Part shown: in pieces, positions 50,751-59,422 of the stretch
Numbering within the stretch: position 1 is the stretch's first letter
Layout: the number at the start of each line of letters is the position of its first letter
Source: Microbacterium sediminis
GTDB lineage: Bacteria; Actinomycetota; Actinomycetes; Actinomycetales; Microbacteriaceae
DNA: 64,000 nucleotides
Assembly: GCF_004564075.1 (NCBI RefSeq)
Contig: NZ_CP038256.1
Coordinates: 2,542,001-2,606,000, forward strand
Direction: 5' to 3'
Translations under genes and position numbers: made by a program
Notes under the pieces: model-generated
Seen by the model: the letters and a program-made list of their open reading frames with translations, nothing else
Told to the model about the DNA's origin: nothing
Databases searched by the model: none

Positions 50751-52136
50751 ATGGCGTCCAAGCAGGAACTGATCCAGGCCCAGCGGTTCAGCCGCCAGCG
50801 CCTGCTCACGGCGTTCACGAGCGGGGCGCCCGGCGGGCGGGAGCTCGCCCCGGCCAAGCCGCTGCGCGGCGTCGTCGTGGGCGTCGCGCTGGCCGTGATC
50901 ACCGCGGTCGGCACGCTCCTCATCGGCTCGTTCACGGGCACGCTGCCGACCGGGTGGCAGAACTCCTCGGTCGTCTTCGTCAAGGGCGAGGGCACCCGCT
51001 ACGTCGCGATCAACGGGACGCTGTACCCGTTCCTCAACCTCTCCAGCGCCCGCCTGGCGACCGGCTCCACCGAGATCCTCGAGGTCACCCCCGATCAGCT
51101 CGCCGGCATGCCGCGCGAGTCGACGCCGGTGGGCATCGAGGGCGCGCCGGACGCCCTGCCCGAGGCGGCGCGCCTCATCGACGCCGCCTGGACGTCGTGC
51201 GTGTCCGACGACATCAGCGCCGCGCTGGCGGGCGAGACCGTCTTCGACGACGAGGGCAAGCCGGTGCCGCCGCTGCCCTCCACACGGATCGCGAGCACGG
51301 GCGTGCCGGGCACCGCCCCCGTGTCGGACATCGTCGTCGACCAGGAGGGCACCGCCTATCTCGTGACGGGGTCGATGCGCTACGAGATCCCGACGCAGGT
51401 CGAGGCGATGGGGCTCGCGCTGCAGATCACCCACACGCCCCGCACGGTCAACGCCAACTGGCTGAACCTGCTCGGCCAGGGCACCCCGCTCACGCCGATC
51501 GCCTTCGAGCGCCTGGGCCGCCCCGCGCCAGGCATGGACCTGCGGATCGGGCAGATGGTGCAGACCCAGGACGCCGAGGGCGCGGTGACGGGAGACTACG
51601 TCGTCACCCCCGACGCGCGCCTCGTGCGCCTGAACGCGTTCGCCCGCGAGATCGTCGCGATGTCGGTGGGCGACGACCCCACGCTGCAGGAGCCCGTCAC
51701 GATGAGCGTGACCGAGGCGGGGCCCCTCATCGACGACGAGTCGACGATGATCCCCGACGACTGGCCGACCTACCTCGCCGAGCCCGCCGACGACGCCACG
51801 TGCGTGCGGGTCGCGCCGACGCCGGCCGCCGAGGAGGAGGGCCCGCGCCCGGAGGTCACGGTCAGCGAGGCGCCCGCCGAGCTGACGCCCGGCCCGGTCG
51901 TCGAGCCCGGCGGCGGCGCCCTCATCGACGCCGTCTCGTCGGGTGGCGGTCACGCGTACGCCTACATCTCCGAGAACGGCGTGTACTTCCCGATCGCCAC
52001 GCTCGCCGACGTCGAGCGGCTCGGCTACACCGCCGAGGACATCGTGCAGGTGCCCGGCGCCTGGGCCCGCCTGTTCCCCACCGGTCCCGAGCTGAGCCAG
52101 AGCGCCACGGGAGTGGTGGCCCCGGAGAGCCCGTGA
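50751..52136 (+). CDS. eccB: Type VII secretion protein EccB
   Basis: A 461-residue protein with a short cytoplasmic N-terminus (MASKQELIQAQRFSRQRLLT), one membrane helix (~39-62) and a large periplasmic part. The outer part shows repeated EccB-type modules (TRYVAINGTLYPFLNLSSARL, AYLVTGSMRYEIPTQVEAM, YAYISENGVYFPIATLADVE). EccB connects T7SS protomers in the periplasm and contacts mycosin. It overlaps the mycP start by 1 nt (TGATG). Length is close to other EccBs (about 470-540). Confidence 0.95.
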   Translation: MASKQELIQAQRFSRQRLLTAFTSGAPGGRELAPAKPLRGVVVGVALAVITAVGTLLIGSFTGTLPTGWQNSSVVFVKGEGTRYVAINGTLYPFLNLSSARLATGSTEILEVTPDQLAGMPRESTPVGIEGAPDALPEAARLIDAAWTSCVSDDISAALAGETVFDDEGKPVPPLPSTRIASTGVPGTAPVSDIVVDQEGTAYLVTGSMRYEIPTQVEAMGLALQITHTPRTVNANWLNLLGQGTPLTPIAFERLGRPAPGMDLRIGQMVQTQDAEGAVTGDYVVTPDARLVRLNAFAREIVAMSVGDDPTLQEPVTMSVTEAGPLIDDESTMIPDDWPTYLAEPADDATCVRVAPTPAAEEEGPRPEVTVSEAPAELTPGPVVEPGGGALIDAVSSGGGHAYAYISENGVYFPIATLADVERLGYTAEDIVQVPGAWARLFPTGPELSQSATGVVAPESP

Positions 52137-53383
52137 TGCGCCGCCTGCGGGCCGCCGCGGCCGTCGTGGCGATCGCCGGCGCGCTGCTGGCGGCGCCCGG
52201 CACCCCGGCGCAGGCGCAGGCGCAGACGGACGAACCGTGCCTGCAGATCCAGCCGCTCATCGACGGGGCGGGCAACGCGCTCATCGAGCGCCTCGGCCTC
52301 GAGCAGGCCTGGCAGCACACGCGCGGCGCCGGCGCGACCGTGGCCGTCATCGACAGCGGCGTGGACGGCGACAACGTGCACCTGCAGGGCGCGATCGCGG
52401 GCGCGCAGACGATGTTCCGCCCCACGGCCGAGCAGGCGCAGTCGTCCGATCCCCGCGAGGACCTGCTCGGGCACGGCACGGCGGCGGCCGGCATCATCGC
52501 CGCGCGTCCCGTCGAGGGCTCCGACGTGGTGGGCATCGCGCCGGAGGCCGACATCCTCGCGATCCGCGCGTTCCAGACGAACGACGCCGACTCCGATCGC
52601 GCGGTGGGCCCGACCACGCGGGCGGTCGCCGATGCCATCCGGCTCGCCGCCGATCGCGGCGCCGACGTGATCAACCTCTCGCTCTCGCAGCCGCAGCCCG
52701 ACCCGGCGATGCAGAGCGCGATCGCCTACGCGCAGGCCCGCGGCGCGCTGATCGTCGCGAGCGCCGGCAACCGCGGCACGAGCGAGGACGACCCGGCCCA
52801 GCCGCGGTATCCGGCCGCGTACGACGGCGTGCTCGGGGTCAGCGGCGTCACGGCGGAGGGCGAGTGGGACGCCGCGTCGTCGTTCCTGGGCGCCTCCGTC
52901 GACGTCGTGGCCCCCGGGCAGGGGCTGCTCGCGCCGTGGTGCGGCGGCGGCGACACCGTGCTCGGCGAGCAGGTGTCGTCGAGCTGGGCGACCGCGGTGG
53001 TCTCGGGCATCGCCGCGCTCGTCGCCGCCGAGCACCCCGACGAGAGCCCGCAGGAGTGGGCGTACCGGATCATGGCCACCGCGCTGCGCACCACCCCGGG
53101 CGAGCGCAAGGACACCGTGGGATGGGGCGAGGCCCGCCCGTACGAGGCGCTCGTGTTCCTCGACGACGGATCGGCGCCCGGCCCGGAGTCGCCGACGCAC
53201 GACCGCCCCACCGATCTCGTGGTCGACGACGAGGCGGTGCGGATCGAGGCGCCGCGCGATCCGCTGGCCGGCACCCGCGCCGCCGTGGCGTGGACGCTGC
53301 TCGGCGGGGTGACCGTCTCGCTCACCGCCCTCGTGATCGGCAACCTCCGCACCCGCCGCCCGGCGCGCCGCGGATCGCGCTGA
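52136..53383 (+). CDS. mycP: Type VII secretion-associated serine protease mycosin
   Basis: A 415-residue membrane-anchored subtilisin-like protease. Signal peptide, then Asp73 (VIDSGVD), His113 (LLGHGTAAAG), oxyanion Asn212 (SAGN) and Ser283 (SSSWATAVVSG). The usual Pro four residues after the catalytic Ser (SxAxP) is replaced by Ala here, a small oddity. A C-terminal helix (AVAWTLLGGVTVSLTALVIG) and basic tail anchor it. It is coupled to eccB. In ESX systems mycosin is required for complex stability, and its proteolysis can be dispensable. The convergent putA gene ends 7 nt away. Confidence 0.95.
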   Translation: MRRLRAAAAVVAIAGALLAAPGTPAQAQAQTDEPCLQIQPLIDGAGNALIERLGLEQAWQHTRGAGATVAVIDSGVDGDNVHLQGAIAGAQTMFRPTAEQAQSSDPREDLLGHGTAAAGIIAARPVEGSDVVGIAPEADILAIRAFQTNDADSDRAVGPTTRAVADAIRLAADRGADVINLSLSQPQPDPAMQSAIAYAQARGALIVASAGNRGTSEDDPAQPRYPAAYDGVLGVSGVTAEGEWDAASSFLGASVDVVAPGQGLLAPWCGGGDTVLGEQVSSSWATAVVSGIAALVAAEHPDESPQEWAYRIMATALRTTPGERKDTVGWGEARPYEALVFLDDGSAPGPESPTHDRPTDLVVDDEAVRIEAPRDPLAGTRAAVAWTLLGGVTVSLTALVIGNLRTRRPARRGSR

Positions 53384-53390
53384 CGGCCGC

Positions 53391-56300
53391 TCAGATGACG
53401 TCGCGGAAGGTGGCGTCGGGGGTGCCGAAGCGGTGCGCGGTGATCGAGATCGACTGCTCGCGCAGGAACGGCAACAGCTCGATCCGCCCGGCCGTCGTGA
53501 CCTCGCCGGCGTAGATCGCGAGATCGGGGTCGCCCTCGACCGCCCGCGCCAGGGCGAGGTGCAGCTCGCGCACCGCGGCTCGCGGCCCCACGAGGCGCAC
53601 GCGCGGCGCCCGGGCGATCACGGCGGGGTCCACGAGGTCGACGATCTCCGCCTCGGCGTCGGCCGGCTCGCCGTCGCCCGCTCCCGGCGCGGCCGCCGCC
53701 CCGGGCTCGACCGCCGTCTCGGCCTCGGCGGGCGCCGACATGCGCTGGATCCACTCGTCGTCGCTCTCGACCGACACGGGGATCCGCAGGTCGCCGAGCA
53801 CGCGCCGCACGGCGGCCGGCAGCCCCACGGGCGTCGACAGGGTGAATCGGCCGCCCGTGCGCAGGCCGGCGATGATCACGCGCAGCACCTCCTGCCACGC
53901 CGCGTCGGCCGTCGCGCGCACCGCGACGGGCACGGGCCGGTAGCGGAACAGGTTGCGCTCCACGCCCAGCCCCGAGACGTCCTTGACGCGCCCGAACTCG
54001 CGATCCCATGCCACGGCGTCCGAGAGCGCCGCGCGCCGCAGCCAGTCGAACTCCGCGTACGTCAGCGACGGCTGTGCCGCCTCGATGACGGCCGCCAGCC
54101 GGGTGTCGAGGCCGCGCAGGTGCACATTGCGCCCGCCGCCGGCGCCCGCGGTGGCCCGCCACTCGCCGAGCCCGATGAGGTGGTTCGGCCCGCCGGCCTT
54201 CGCGCCCGTGCCCACCGAGGATCGCTTCCATCCGCCGAACGGCTGGCGCTGCACGATCGCGCCCGTGATGCCGCGGTTGACGTAGAGGTTGCCGGCCTCG
54301 ACCCGCGCGAGCCACAGGGCGAGCTCGTCGGGGTCCTGCGTGTACAGGCCGGCCGTGAGGCCGTAGTCGACGGCGTTCTGCAGGCGGATCGCGTCGTCGA
54401 GCGTCGGCGCGTACATGACCCCGAGCACCGGCCCGAAGAACTCCTCGGTGTGGAACCGGGAGCCGGGCTTGACGCCCACGCGGATGCCCGGCGTCCACAG
54501 CCGGCCGTCGTCGCCGGGCAGCTGCCGCGGCTTCACGAGCCACTCCTCGCCCGCGTCGAGCGTGGTCAGCGCCCACTCGAGCTTGCCCTGCGGCCTCTCG
54601 ATCACCGGGCCGACCTCGCTGAGCGGGTCGGCGGGCCAGCCCACCCGCAGCGAGCGCGTGGCGTCGACGAGCTGACGGGCGAAGCGCTTCGAGCGGCCGA
54701 CCGGCCCCACGAGGATCGCGAGCGACGCGGCCGAGCACTTCTGCCCCGCATGCCCGAAGGCGCTGCGCACGAGATCGGCCACGGCGAGGTCGAGGTCGGC
54801 CGAGGGCGTGATGATCATCGCGTTCTTGCCGCTGGTCTCCGCCTGCAGCGGCAGGTCGGGCCGCCAGCTGCGGAACAGCGCCGCGGTCTCCCACGAGCCC
54901 GTGAGGATCACGCGGTCGACGGCGGGGTGGGTGATCAGCTCGCGCCCGAGCATGGCCTCGTCGAGGTCGACGAGCGCGAGCAGCTCGCGCGGCACCCCGG
55001 CGTCCCACAGGGCCTCGGCCACCACGGCCGCGCTGCGGCGCGCCTGCGGGGCGGGCTTGAACACGACGCCCGAGCCGGCGGCGAGCGCCGCGAGCACCCC
55101 GCCGGCCGGGATCGCGAGCGGGAAGTTCCACGGCGGGGCGACGACGGTCACGCGCGACGGCTCGAACCGCGCCCCGGGGATCGCGTCGAGCTCGGCCGCG
55201 TTCGCGGCGTAGTAGCCCGCGAAGTCGACCGCCTCGCTCACCTCGACATCGGCCTCGGCGAACACCTTGCCGGTCTCGGCCGCCGCGACCTCGATGAGCT
55301 CGGCTCGGCGCGCCTCGAGCGAGCGGGCGGCGCGGCGCAGCACGTCGGCGCGATCCGCCGCGGGCATGCGTCCCCACGCCTCGGCCGCCGCGCGGACCGC
55401 CTGCACCGTGCGGTCGAGCGCGTCGGCGTCGGTCACCCGCGCCGCCTCGATCGTGGCCGATCCGGCCTGGGAGCGCGGGATGCGCGCGAGCACCTGCCGC
55501 GCCCACTCGCGGCTGGCGGGCAGCGACGGATCGGTGTCGGCGGCGTTCACGAATCCGGGCGCCCCCGCGGCCTCGCCGGTCTCGACCGTCTGGAACACGG
55601 CGGTCTCGACCCAGGTGTCCTGCGCGAACCGCTGCGCGGACTCGTCGTGGCCCCGCGCGATCCCCACGACCGCCTCGGTGAGCGCATCGGCCTGCTCCTC
55701 GATCGGGATCGGCGCTCCGGGCTCGAGACGACGCCCGCGGCGGCGGGGCCCGGTGGGAAGCGTCGGATCCACCGAGCGACGCACCGACGCGACGAAGCGC
55801 TCCCGCTCGCGCTCGAAGAGGGCGTCGTCGTGGGCCATCTCGAACGCGGCCGAGAGGAAGTTCTCGCTCGATCCGTTCTCCTCCAGCCGGCGCACGAGAT
55901 AGCTGATGGCGACGTCGAACTCGGCGGGGGCGACGACCGGCACGTACAGCAGCACCGGTCCGACCGTGTTCGACACGGCCTTGACCTGGCCCTGCGCCAT
56001 GCCGAGCAGCATCTCGAACTCGACGGCGTCGGCCAGCCCGCGGCGGGTGGCCAGCAGCCACGCGTAGGCGATGTCGAACAGGTTGTGCCCGGCCACGCCC
56101 AGCTGCACGGCGGCGACCCGCTCCGGGCGCAGCGCCTCGTCGAGGCACCGCAGGTAGTTCGCGTCGGTGTCGAGCTTGGTGTCGTAGGTGGCCAGCGGCC
56201 AGCCGTGCATGGTCGCGTCCACGCGCTCCATCGCGAGGTTGGCGCCCTTGACCAGGCGCACCTTGATCGGCGCACCGCCGCCCGCCACGCGCTGCTGCGC

Positions 56301-57110
56301 CCACGCCGTGAGCTCGTTCAGCGCCGGCAGCGCGTCGGGCAGGTAGGCCTGCAGCACGATGCCGGCCCGCAGCCCGCGCAGCTCCGGTTTGTCGAGCAGC
56401 CGCGTGAACACCGCGATCGTCAGGTCGAGATCGCGGTACTCCTCCATGTCGAGGTTGAGGAACGTGCCGTTGCGCGCGGCCGTGAGGTAGAGCGGGGTGA
56501 GACGCTCGACCACGCGATCGACGATCTCGTCGAACGCCCACATCGACAGGTGCGAGGCGATCGCCGAGACCTTGACCGACACGTAGTCGACGTCGTCGCG
56601 CTCGACCAGCTCGGCGATGCCGGCGAGCCGGTGCTGCGCCTCCTTCTCGCCGAGCACGGCCTCGCCGAGCAGGTTGAGGTTCAGCCGCGCGCCGCCGGCC
56701 CGCAGGCGCTCGATCGTGGGGCCGAGCTTCTCGGGGCGCGCGTCGACGATGAGGTGGCCGACCATGGCCCGCAGCACGCGCCGCGCGATCGGCACCACGG
56801 CGGCCGGGGCGACCTGCCCCACGACCCCGCCGGCGCGCACGGCCGCCCGCAGCGGCAGCGGCAGGAACCCCGGGGCGAGCGGGGCGATGCGGGCCAGATT
56901 GCGCGCCGCGGCCGTGAGGCTCTCGGGGCGCATCACGCCGTCGACGAAGCCGACCGTGAACGCCATCCCGTTGTCGTCCTTCAGCACCCCGGCCAGCCGG
57001 CGCGCGGCCGGATCGTCCTCGACCTCGGCGGCCTGCATCACCCACGTGCGGGCGAGCGCGATGGCGTCGTCGACGAGGTCGCCGTGCGGCAGAGGAAGGT
57101 CGGCGGACAT
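53391..57110 (-). CDS. putA: Bifunctional proline dehydrogenase / L-glutamate-gamma-semialdehyde dehydrogenase
   Basis: A 1239-residue PutA. The FAD-dependent proline dehydrogenase barrel covers ~120-450 (VSVKVSAIASHLSMWAFDEI, FLNLDMEEYRDLDLT, YLVRRLEENGSSENFL). The NAD-dependent aldehyde dehydrogenase follows (~500-990) with AETSGKNAMII, the nucleophile in GHAGQKCSA and EFFGPVLGVM. A ~200-residue C-terminal extension is of unknown role. It oxidises proline to glutamate; the second active site also takes up glutamate semialdehyde made by RocD (29337). The N-terminus lacks a DNA-binding domain, so it does not autorepress. The ATG 57110 has TAGGCT 7 nt upstream. Confidence 0.96.
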   Translation of the reverse strand: MSADLPLPHGDLVDDAIALARTWVMQAAEVEDDPAARRLAGVLKDDNGMAFTVGFVDGVMRPESLTAAARNLARIAPLAPGFLPLPLRAAVRAGGVVGQVAPAAVVPIARRVLRAMVGHLIVDARPEKLGPTIERLRAGGARLNLNLLGEAVLGEKEAQHRLAGIAELVERDDVDYVSVKVSAIASHLSMWAFDEIVDRVVERLTPLYLTAARNGTFLNLDMEEYRDLDLTIAVFTRLLDKPELRGLRAGIVLQAYLPDALPALNELTAWAQQRVAGGGAPIKVRLVKGANLAMERVDATMHGWPLATYDTKLDTDANYLRCLDEALRPERVAAVQLGVAGHNLFDIAYAWLLATRRGLADAVEFEMLLGMAQGQVKAVSNTVGPVLLYVPVVAPAEFDVAISYLVRRLEENGSSENFLSAAFEMAHDDALFERERERFVASVRRSVDPTLPTGPRRRGRRLEPGAPIPIEEQADALTEAVVGIARGHDESAQRFAQDTWVETAVFQTVETGEAAGAPGFVNAADTDPSLPASREWARQVLARIPRSQAGSATIEAARVTDADALDRTVQAVRAAAEAWGRMPAADRADVLRRAARSLEARRAELIEVAAAETGKVFAEADVEVSEAVDFAGYYAANAAELDAIPGARFEPSRVTVVAPPWNFPLAIPAGGVLAALAAGSGVVFKPAPQARRSAAVVAEALWDAGVPRELLALVDLDEAMLGRELITHPAVDRVILTGSWETAALFRSWRPDLPLQAETSGKNAMIITPSADLDLAVADLVRSAFGHAGQKCSAASLAILVGPVGRSKRFARQLVDATRSLRVGWPADPLSEVGPVIERPQGKLEWALTTLDAGEEWLVKPRQLPGDDGRLWTPGIRVGVKPGSRFHTEEFFGPVLGVMYAPTLDDAIRLQNAVDYGLTAGLYTQDPDELALWLARVEAGNLYVNRGITGAIVQRQPFGGWKRSSVGTGAKAGGPNHLIGLGEWRATAGAGGGRNVHLRGLDTRLAAVIEAAQPSLTYAEFDWLRRAALSDAVAWDREFGRVKDVSGLGVERNLFRYRPVPVAVRATADAAWQEVLRVIIAGLRTGGRFTLSTPVGLPAAVRRVLGDLRIPVSVESDDEWIQRMSAPAEAETAVEPGAAAAPGAGDGEPADAEAEIVDLVDPAVIARAPRVRLVGPRAAVRELHLALARAVEGDPDLAIYAGEVTTAGRIELLPFLREQSISITAHRFGTPDATFRDVI

Positions 57111-57117
57111 GTCGTCC

Positions 57118-57123
57118 AGCCTA
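57118..57123 (-). promoter_or_regulatory. -10 box of the leaderless putA mRNA
   Basis: Reverse-strand TAGGCT, 7 nt, then the ATG at 57110. Confidence 0.55.
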
Positions 57124-57173
57124 CGGATGACGGCGAGCTACGGCCCGATTTCCCTCCGTTCCCGGTCTGGGGT

Positions 57174-57179
57174 TAGTGT
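57174..57179 (+). promoter_or_regulatory. -10 box of the leaderless GNAT-cofE operon
   Basis: TAGTGT, 6 nt, then the ATG at 57186; no Shine-Dalgarno. Confidence 0.6.
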
Positions 57180-57185
57180 CTGGCC

Positions 57186-57686
57186 ATGGAAGCCACCGAC
57201 GTGCTGATCCGCCCCATCCGAGACGTCGACGCCGAGGCGATGGGCCGTGTCCACGCCCAGGTGTGGCACGAGACCTACGACGGCATGGTGTCGCGCGCGG
57301 CCCTCGAAGCCGTCTCGCCCAGGCGACTGGCCGATCTGTGGACCCACTACGCGCAGCGGGGACCCGAGCACCGTCACGCGGCGGCCCTCGTGAACGGCGA
57401 GATCGTGGGCTTCGCCGCGTCGGGACCGGCCCGCGACGCCGACGCCCCCGCCGAGCGCGAGCTGTACTTCGTGTACCTGCTGGACTCGTGGCACCGCAAG
57501 GGCATCGGCCGACGGCTGTTCGACGCCGTGGTCGACGACGGCGAGCCGCTGTACGGCTGGATCGCCAAGGGCTACCCCGGCGGCACCGGCTTCTACGAGA
57601 AGCGCGGATTCGTGCTCGACGGCGCAGAGCGCGACGAGACGTTCCTGGGCGAGACGCTCACCGAGGTCCGCTTCTCCCGTGGCTGA
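57186..57686 (+). CDS. GNAT family N-acetyltransferase
   Basis: A 166-residue acyltransferase with the acetyl-CoA motif [20 protein letters not shown] and the following strand-helix [21 protein letters not shown]-terminal [26 protein letters not shown] is typical of the general GNAT (PF00583) group. The substrate is unknown. Its stop overlaps the cofE GTG start by 8 nt, so the two are co-translated; a link to F420 synthesis is possible but unproven. Leaderless start suggested by TAGTGT 6 nt upstream. Confidence 0.9.
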   Translation: MEATDVLIRPIRDVDAEAMGRVHAQVWHETYDGMVSRAALEAVSPRRLADLWTHYAQRGPEHRHAAALVNGEIVGFAASGPARDADAPAERELYFVYLLDSWHRKGIGRRLFDAVVDDGEPLYGWIAKGYPGGTGFYEKRGFVLDGAERDETFLGETLTEVRFSRG

Positions 57687-58446
57687 GGCCCTTCAGGTCT
57701 GGGCCCTCGAGGGGATCGGTGAGATCCGGTCGGGCGACGACCTCGTGGCGATCATCGCCGATGCCGCCGGCGACACCCTGCGCGACGGCGACGTCCTCGT
57801 GGTGACGAGCAAGATCGTCTCCAAGGCCGAGGGGCGCTTCGTCGAGGCCGACGACCGCGAGGACGCCATCACGGCCGAGACCGTGCGGGTCGTGGCGGAG
57901 CGGACGTGGCCGAACGGCTCGCGCACGCGCATCGTCGAGAGCCGCCTCGGGATCATCGCCGCCGCCGCCGGCGTGGACGCCTCCAACACCCCGGACGGCA
58001 CGGTGCTGCTGCTGCCGGTCGACCCCGACGCCTCGGCGCGGGCCCTGGCCACCGGCCTGCGGCAGCGCACGGGCGCCGAGGTGGGCGTGATCGTCTCGGA
58101 CACCCTGGGCCGGGCCTGGCGCGACGGCCAGACCGACTGCGCGATCGGCGCCGGCGGCGTGCACGTGTTCGAGGATCTGCGCGGTCAGGTCGACGCGCAG
58201 GGCCGACCGCTCGTGGTCACCCAGCCGTGCGTGGCCGACGAGCTGGCCGCGGCCGCCGATCTCGTCAAGCGCAAGACCACCGGACGCCCGGTCGCCGTGG
58301 TGCGCGGGCGGGCCGATCTGGTCGGTCCCCTGGACCTGCCCGGCGCGCGCTCGATCCTGCGCCCCGGCGAGCGCGACATGTTCCACACGGGCGCCGAGGA
58401 GTCCTACGCGGCCGGCTACGCCGCCGGCCGCGCCTCCCGCCCCTGA
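57679..58446 (+). CDS. cofE: Coenzyme F420-0:L-glutamate ligase
   Basis: A 255-residue GTP-dependent ligase adding L-glutamate residues to F420-0, the tail-building step of coenzyme F420. Features: [50 protein letters not shown] and [18 protein letters not shown]. It is a stand-alone CofE, without the C-terminal nitroreductase-like domain of mycobacterial FbiB. Its GTG start lies within the GNAT gene end. No other F420 gene is in the window, but the LLM enzyme at 17448 is a likely user. A long palindromic repeat begins 17 nt after its stop. Confidence 0.93.
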   Translation: MAEALQVWALEGIGEIRSGDDLVAIIADAAGDTLRDGDVLVVTSKIVSKAEGRFVEADDREDAITAETVRVVAERTWPNGSRTRIVESRLGIIAAAAGVDASNTPDGTVLLLPVDPDASARALATGLRQRTGAEVGVIVSDTLGRAWRDGQTDCAIGAGGVHVFEDLRGQVDAQGRPLVVTQPCVADELAAAADLVKRKTTGRPVAVVRGRADLVGPLDLPGARSILRPGERDMFHTGAEESYAAGYAAGRASRP

Positions 58447-58462
58447 CCGGGCCACAAGCCTC

Positions 58463-58611
58463 GATCTCGACTCCGCGGCTGCGCCGCTCCGCTCGATCCG
58501 TCTCCGCTCGCTTCGCTCGGTCGACGAGCCGTGACCCTTACGGCTCGTCGAGCAGAGTGAGCGCAGCGAACGACGCCGAGACGGATCGAGCGAGCGCAGC
58601 GAGCCGAGATC
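58463..58611. repeat. Long palindrome, family 1 (copy A), overlapping the GIY-YIG stop codon
   Basis: Left arm 58463-58530 and right arm 58542-58611 are imperfect complements around about 11 nt. The 70-nt right arm (starts GGCTCGTCGAGCAGAGTGAG) is identical to 59063-59132. Its last two bases are the first two of the GIY-YIG stop triplet (58610-58612). Confidence 0.92.
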
Positions 58612-58897
58612 AGCGCGCCTGCCGCCGTGCCCGGCTCAGCGCGCGCACGGCCTCGAACCCGCCCTCGATGAACGCCTGCCGCTTCGCGTGGCTCCAGGTC
58701 TGGATCCGCTTCTCGAGGTCGTAGGCGTCCTCGATCCGGTCGAACTCACCGCACCACGCGAGCTGCACCGGCAGCCGACGCTTCGTGTAGTCGGCACCCT
58801 CGCCGTTCTGGTGCTGCCAAAGGCGCGCCTCGAGGTTGATCGTGCTGCCGACGTAGAAGGTTCCATCGACGCAGCGAAGAATGTAGGTGTGCGGCAT
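58610..58897 (-). CDS. Small GIY-YIG nuclease family protein
   Basis: A 95-residue protein of the UPF0213/YhbQ-like GIY-YIG group. The GIY and YIG strands appear as TYILRCVDG and FYVGSTINL, followed by Arg in LEARLWQHQNGEG, YTKRRLPVQLAW and the conserved Glu in AYDLEKRIQTW. So the catalytic set (Tyr, Tyr, Arg, Glu) seems intact. Such stand-alone proteins are DNA-nicking enzymes or of unknown role. It is embedded in family 1 palindromes: copy A overlaps its stop and copies B and C begin 57 and 258 nt upstream of its start. TACCGT stands 6 nt before the ATG at 58897 (leaderless). Confidence 0.88.
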   Translation of the reverse strand: MPHTYILRCVDGTFYVGSTINLEARLWQHQNGEGADYTKRRLPVQLAWCGEFDRIEDAYDLEKRIQTWSHAKRQAFIEGGFEAVRALSRARRQAR

Positions 58898-58903
58898 GCG
58901 CCG

Positions 58904-58909
58904 ACGGTA
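58904..58909 (-). promoter_or_regulatory. -10 box of the leaderless GIY-YIG mRNA
   Basis: Reverse-strand TACCGT, 6 nt, then the ATG at 58897. Confidence 0.55.
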
Positions 58910-58953
58910 GAGGATCCACGGCGCGGGCGGCGCCTGTTCTCCACAGGCCCCGG

Positions 58954-59132
58954 GATCTCGACTGCGCGGCTGCGCCGCGGAGACCTGCACTGAGCAAGCG
59001 AAGCGCGTCGAAGTATCGATCCGTCTCCGCTCGCTTCTCGGTCGACGAGCCGGGCCCCCTACGGCTCGTCGAGCAGAGTGAGCGCAGCGAACGACGCCGA
59101 GACGGATCGAGCGAGCGCAGCGAGCCGAGATC
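58954..59132. repeat. Long palindrome, family 1 (copy B)
   Basis: Starts GATCTCGACTGCGCGG and ends with the 70-nt arm 59063-59132, identical to that of copy A. The left arm has a divergent insert (58983-59010). It lies in the 525-bp gene-free gap 58898-59422, which is nearly filled by copies B and C; I see no gene in that gap. Confidence 0.92.
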
Positions 59133-59154
59133 TCCACAGGACCACAGGCCCCGA

Positions 59155-59334
59155 GATCTCGACTGCGCGGCTTCGCCGCTTCGCTCGATCCGTCTCCGCT
59201 CCGCGCTTCGCGCTCCGGTCGACGAGCCGTGAAGCTACAGCCCGCCGAGCAGCAACACCCCACGAGCTCGTCGAGCAGAGTGAGCGCAGCGAACGACGCC
59301 GAGACGGATCGAGCGAGCGCAGCGAGCCGAGATC
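59155..59334. repeat. Long palindrome, family 1 (copy C)
   Basis: Left arm from 59155, right arm 59265-59334, the latter identical to copies A and B except one base. The loop region is longer (59230-59264). Copies B and C are in tandem, 22 nt apart. Confidence 0.92.
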
Positions 59335-59410
59335 CCCACCGCCGAGGAACGAGCCGCGGACCTACAGCCCGAGGGGCGGAGCGGCCCTTCCGTGGGGCGG
59401 GGTGCGCTGA

Positions 59411-59416
59411 CATAGT
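59411..59416 (+). promoter_or_regulatory. Putative -10 box of a leaderless ldh mRNA
   Basis: CATAGT (5/6 of TANNNT-type boxes) ends 6 nt before the ATG at 59423. Confidence 0.45.
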
Positions 59417-59422
59417 GGCGGC

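Noticed and set aside
52726..57045. 1439-codon frame crossing mycP and putA
   Set aside because: Runs antisense to mycP and out of frame within putA; no recognisable domain.
58463..59334. CRISPR array
   Set aside because: Repeats are long (~150-180 bp), self-complementary and only three, without uniform short spacers or cas genes.
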